Of a stretch of 64,000 nucleotides of DNA, positions 63,134 to 64,000 are shown piece by piece. The position numbers and the translations under genes are program-made. Each line of letters begins with the position of its first letter. Position 1 is the first letter of the stretch. The notes below the pieces were generated by a model that did no database searches, was not told where the DNA came from, and saw only the letters and a program-made list of their open reading frames with translations. This stretch comes from Mycobacterium florentinum (lineage in GTDB: Bacteria > Actinomycetota > Actinomycetes > Mycobacteriales > Mycobacteriaceae), in assembly GCF_010730355.1 (NCBI RefSeq), contig NZ_AP022576.1, forward strand, positions 620,001 through 684,000, written 5' to 3'.

Positions 63134-64000
63134 CTACCCGGCGAAGGGTGGGCGGGCCATGACCGTGGGACGGAAGCCGTACCGGGGGCCCGACGCGCCG
63201 AAGCCCTGGCCGGCACCCATACCGGCCAGTGGCATGCCGCCGAGCAGGTTGCCCGAGCCCGCGGCCTCCGGGGCCGCACTGATCGCGCTGACGGGCACCG
63301 CCGCGGCGTGGCTGACCGCCGGTGCGGCTCCCGACCACACCGCCGGGACCGACAACCGGCCGACCGAGGCCGCGTTGCCCAGACCGGCCGCCACCGCCGG
63401 CGCCGCGTGGGCACCGCCGCCGAGCATGCCGCCCAGACCGGCCAAGCCCTTGGGTGCCGCGGCCGCCGCGCTGGCCGCCGCACCACCGATGGCCCCGGTA
63501 CTTTTGGCGATCTGCACACCGCTGTTACCCATACCAACGGAGAAGTACGGCAGACCCTCGGTGTTATAGGCGAAACCGGCGAACGGGCTCAGACCATTGA
63601 TGAACGTCGCGAAGCTGCTGGGCAAGATCGTCTGCCCGGTCAACAGGAACCACCCCTGGGTCAGCAGATCGGAGCCCGAGGTCGTGGAGGCCGCGGGCGT
63701 CGCTGCCGCCTGAATCGTGTTGGGCGTCTGGGTGATCGCGTCCGCGGTCGTCTTCGCCGCGTTGCCCGCCCCGGTGGCCGACGCCGCCGACGTCGCCGCG
63801 CCCTGCTTGGCCTGCGCATCCGGGGTGGTTACCTCGGGGGCGTTCTGGAACGGGGTCACCTTGGTCGCGCTTGCGGACTGCGCCGCGTAGTTGTACAGCG
63901 TGCTGGAGTCCTGGGCCCACATCTGACCGTATTGCGACTCGAGCTGAGCGATCACGCCGGTGTTTTGGCCCAGCACGTTGGTCTGCATCGCCTGGGCCAG
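63134..64000 (-). CDS. PPE-SVP family protein, N-terminus cut by window end
   Basis: The C-terminal 288 codons are present; the frame runs on past base 64000, where the PPE domain should begin. Visible: LAQAMQTNVLGQNTG, MWAQDSSTLYNYAAQ, SVP motif VGRLSVPAVW and the tail RYGFRPTVMARPPFAG. Nearly identical to the PPE gene at 58224 in its C-terminal part. The stop is followed by a strong terminator-like hairpin. Confidence 0.93.
   Translation of the reverse strand: MAQAMQTNVLGQNTGVIAQLESQYGQMWAQDSSTLYNYAAQSASATKVTPFQNAPEVTTPDAQAKQGAATSAASATGAGNAAKTTADAITQTPNTIQAAATPAASTTSGSDLLTQGWFLLTGQTILPSSFATFINGLSPFAGFAYNTEGLPYFSVGMGNSGVQIAKSTGAIGGAAASAAAAAPKGLAGLGGMLGGGAHAAPAVAAGLGNAASVGRLSVPAVWSGAAPAVSHAAAVPVSAISAAPEAAGSGNLLGGMPLAGMGAGQGFGASGPRYGFRPTVMARPPFAG
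63216..63653 (-). repeat. 438-bp identical block shared by two PPE genes, copy B
   Basis: Base-for-base equal to 58306-58743. The flanks differ: CGAAGCCCTGGCCGGCA versus CGACGCCGTGCGAGCCG on one side, CCCTGGGTC versus GCCTCGGTG on the other. Confidence 0.85.

Overview
The window looks like chromosomal DNA of a slow-growing, non-tuberculous Mycobacterium. It is GC-rich, most proteins closely resemble M. tuberculosis proteins I know from memory, and it carries the ESX-5 secretion locus, which is confined to slow growers. The gene order is that of M. tuberculosis from about Rv1845c down to about Rv1789, written in the reverse direction. I cannot name the species; a member of or near the M. avium complex would fit.

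Layout. 1-10741 (+ strand): end of a BlaR-like protease, gnd1, guaB1, two CBS-domain membrane proteins, malate synthase glcB and an Rv1836c-like VWA protein. 10742-16100: an accessory island of regulators, an alpha/beta hydrolase, an SDR and a Baeyer-Villiger-type monooxygenase, with two collapsed gene remnants. 16128-18322: a dmbC-like haloalkane dehalogenase and a DUF222/HNH pseudogene. 18373-27111 (- strand): glycine cleavage (gcvB behind a tandem glycine riboswitch, and gcvH), the MerR regulators resR and Rv1828-like, garA, and DUF881/Sbp membrane proteins. 27095-31758: pgsA2, secA2, ilvG. 31853-40098: the bacA-type ABC transporter, a flavoprotein/VOC pair, a TetR regulator with a facing reductase, a secreted serine protease, a sterol-desaturase-like protein and an NDH-2-like oxidoreductase. 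40110-48765 (- strand): mgtC, three small secreted DUF732 proteins and four PPE genes, led by an M-box (Mg2+) riboswitch. 48895-64000 (- strand): ESX-5 genes eccA5, eccE5, mycP5, eccD5, espG5, esxN, esxM, a PE gene and a run of PPE genes cut by the window end.

How the parts fit. The right third encodes part of a type VII secretion machine with its chaperone (EspG5), protease (MycP5) and substrates (PE, PPE, EsxM/EsxN). The PPE block next to mgtC is preceded by an Mg2+-sensing leader, which suggests a response to low Mg2+ such as in the phagosome. The middle holds glycine and glutamate/TCA control (GcvB/GcvH, GarA, GlcB) and envelope or export functions (SecA2, PgsA2).

The least expected content is decayed genes too short for routine calling. 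There is a 94-codon EsxN-family gene with a nonsense codon (45013-45297), a PE gene collapsed to 25 codons between the M-box and its PPE partner (48252-48329), an SDR collapsed to 25 codons (13718-13795) and an isochorismatase-family gene collapsed to 73 codons (11355-11576). A block of about 438 bp is identical between two non-adjacent PPE genes, which points to recent gene conversion. I found no tRNA, rRNA, CRISPR array, insertion sequence or replication origin.
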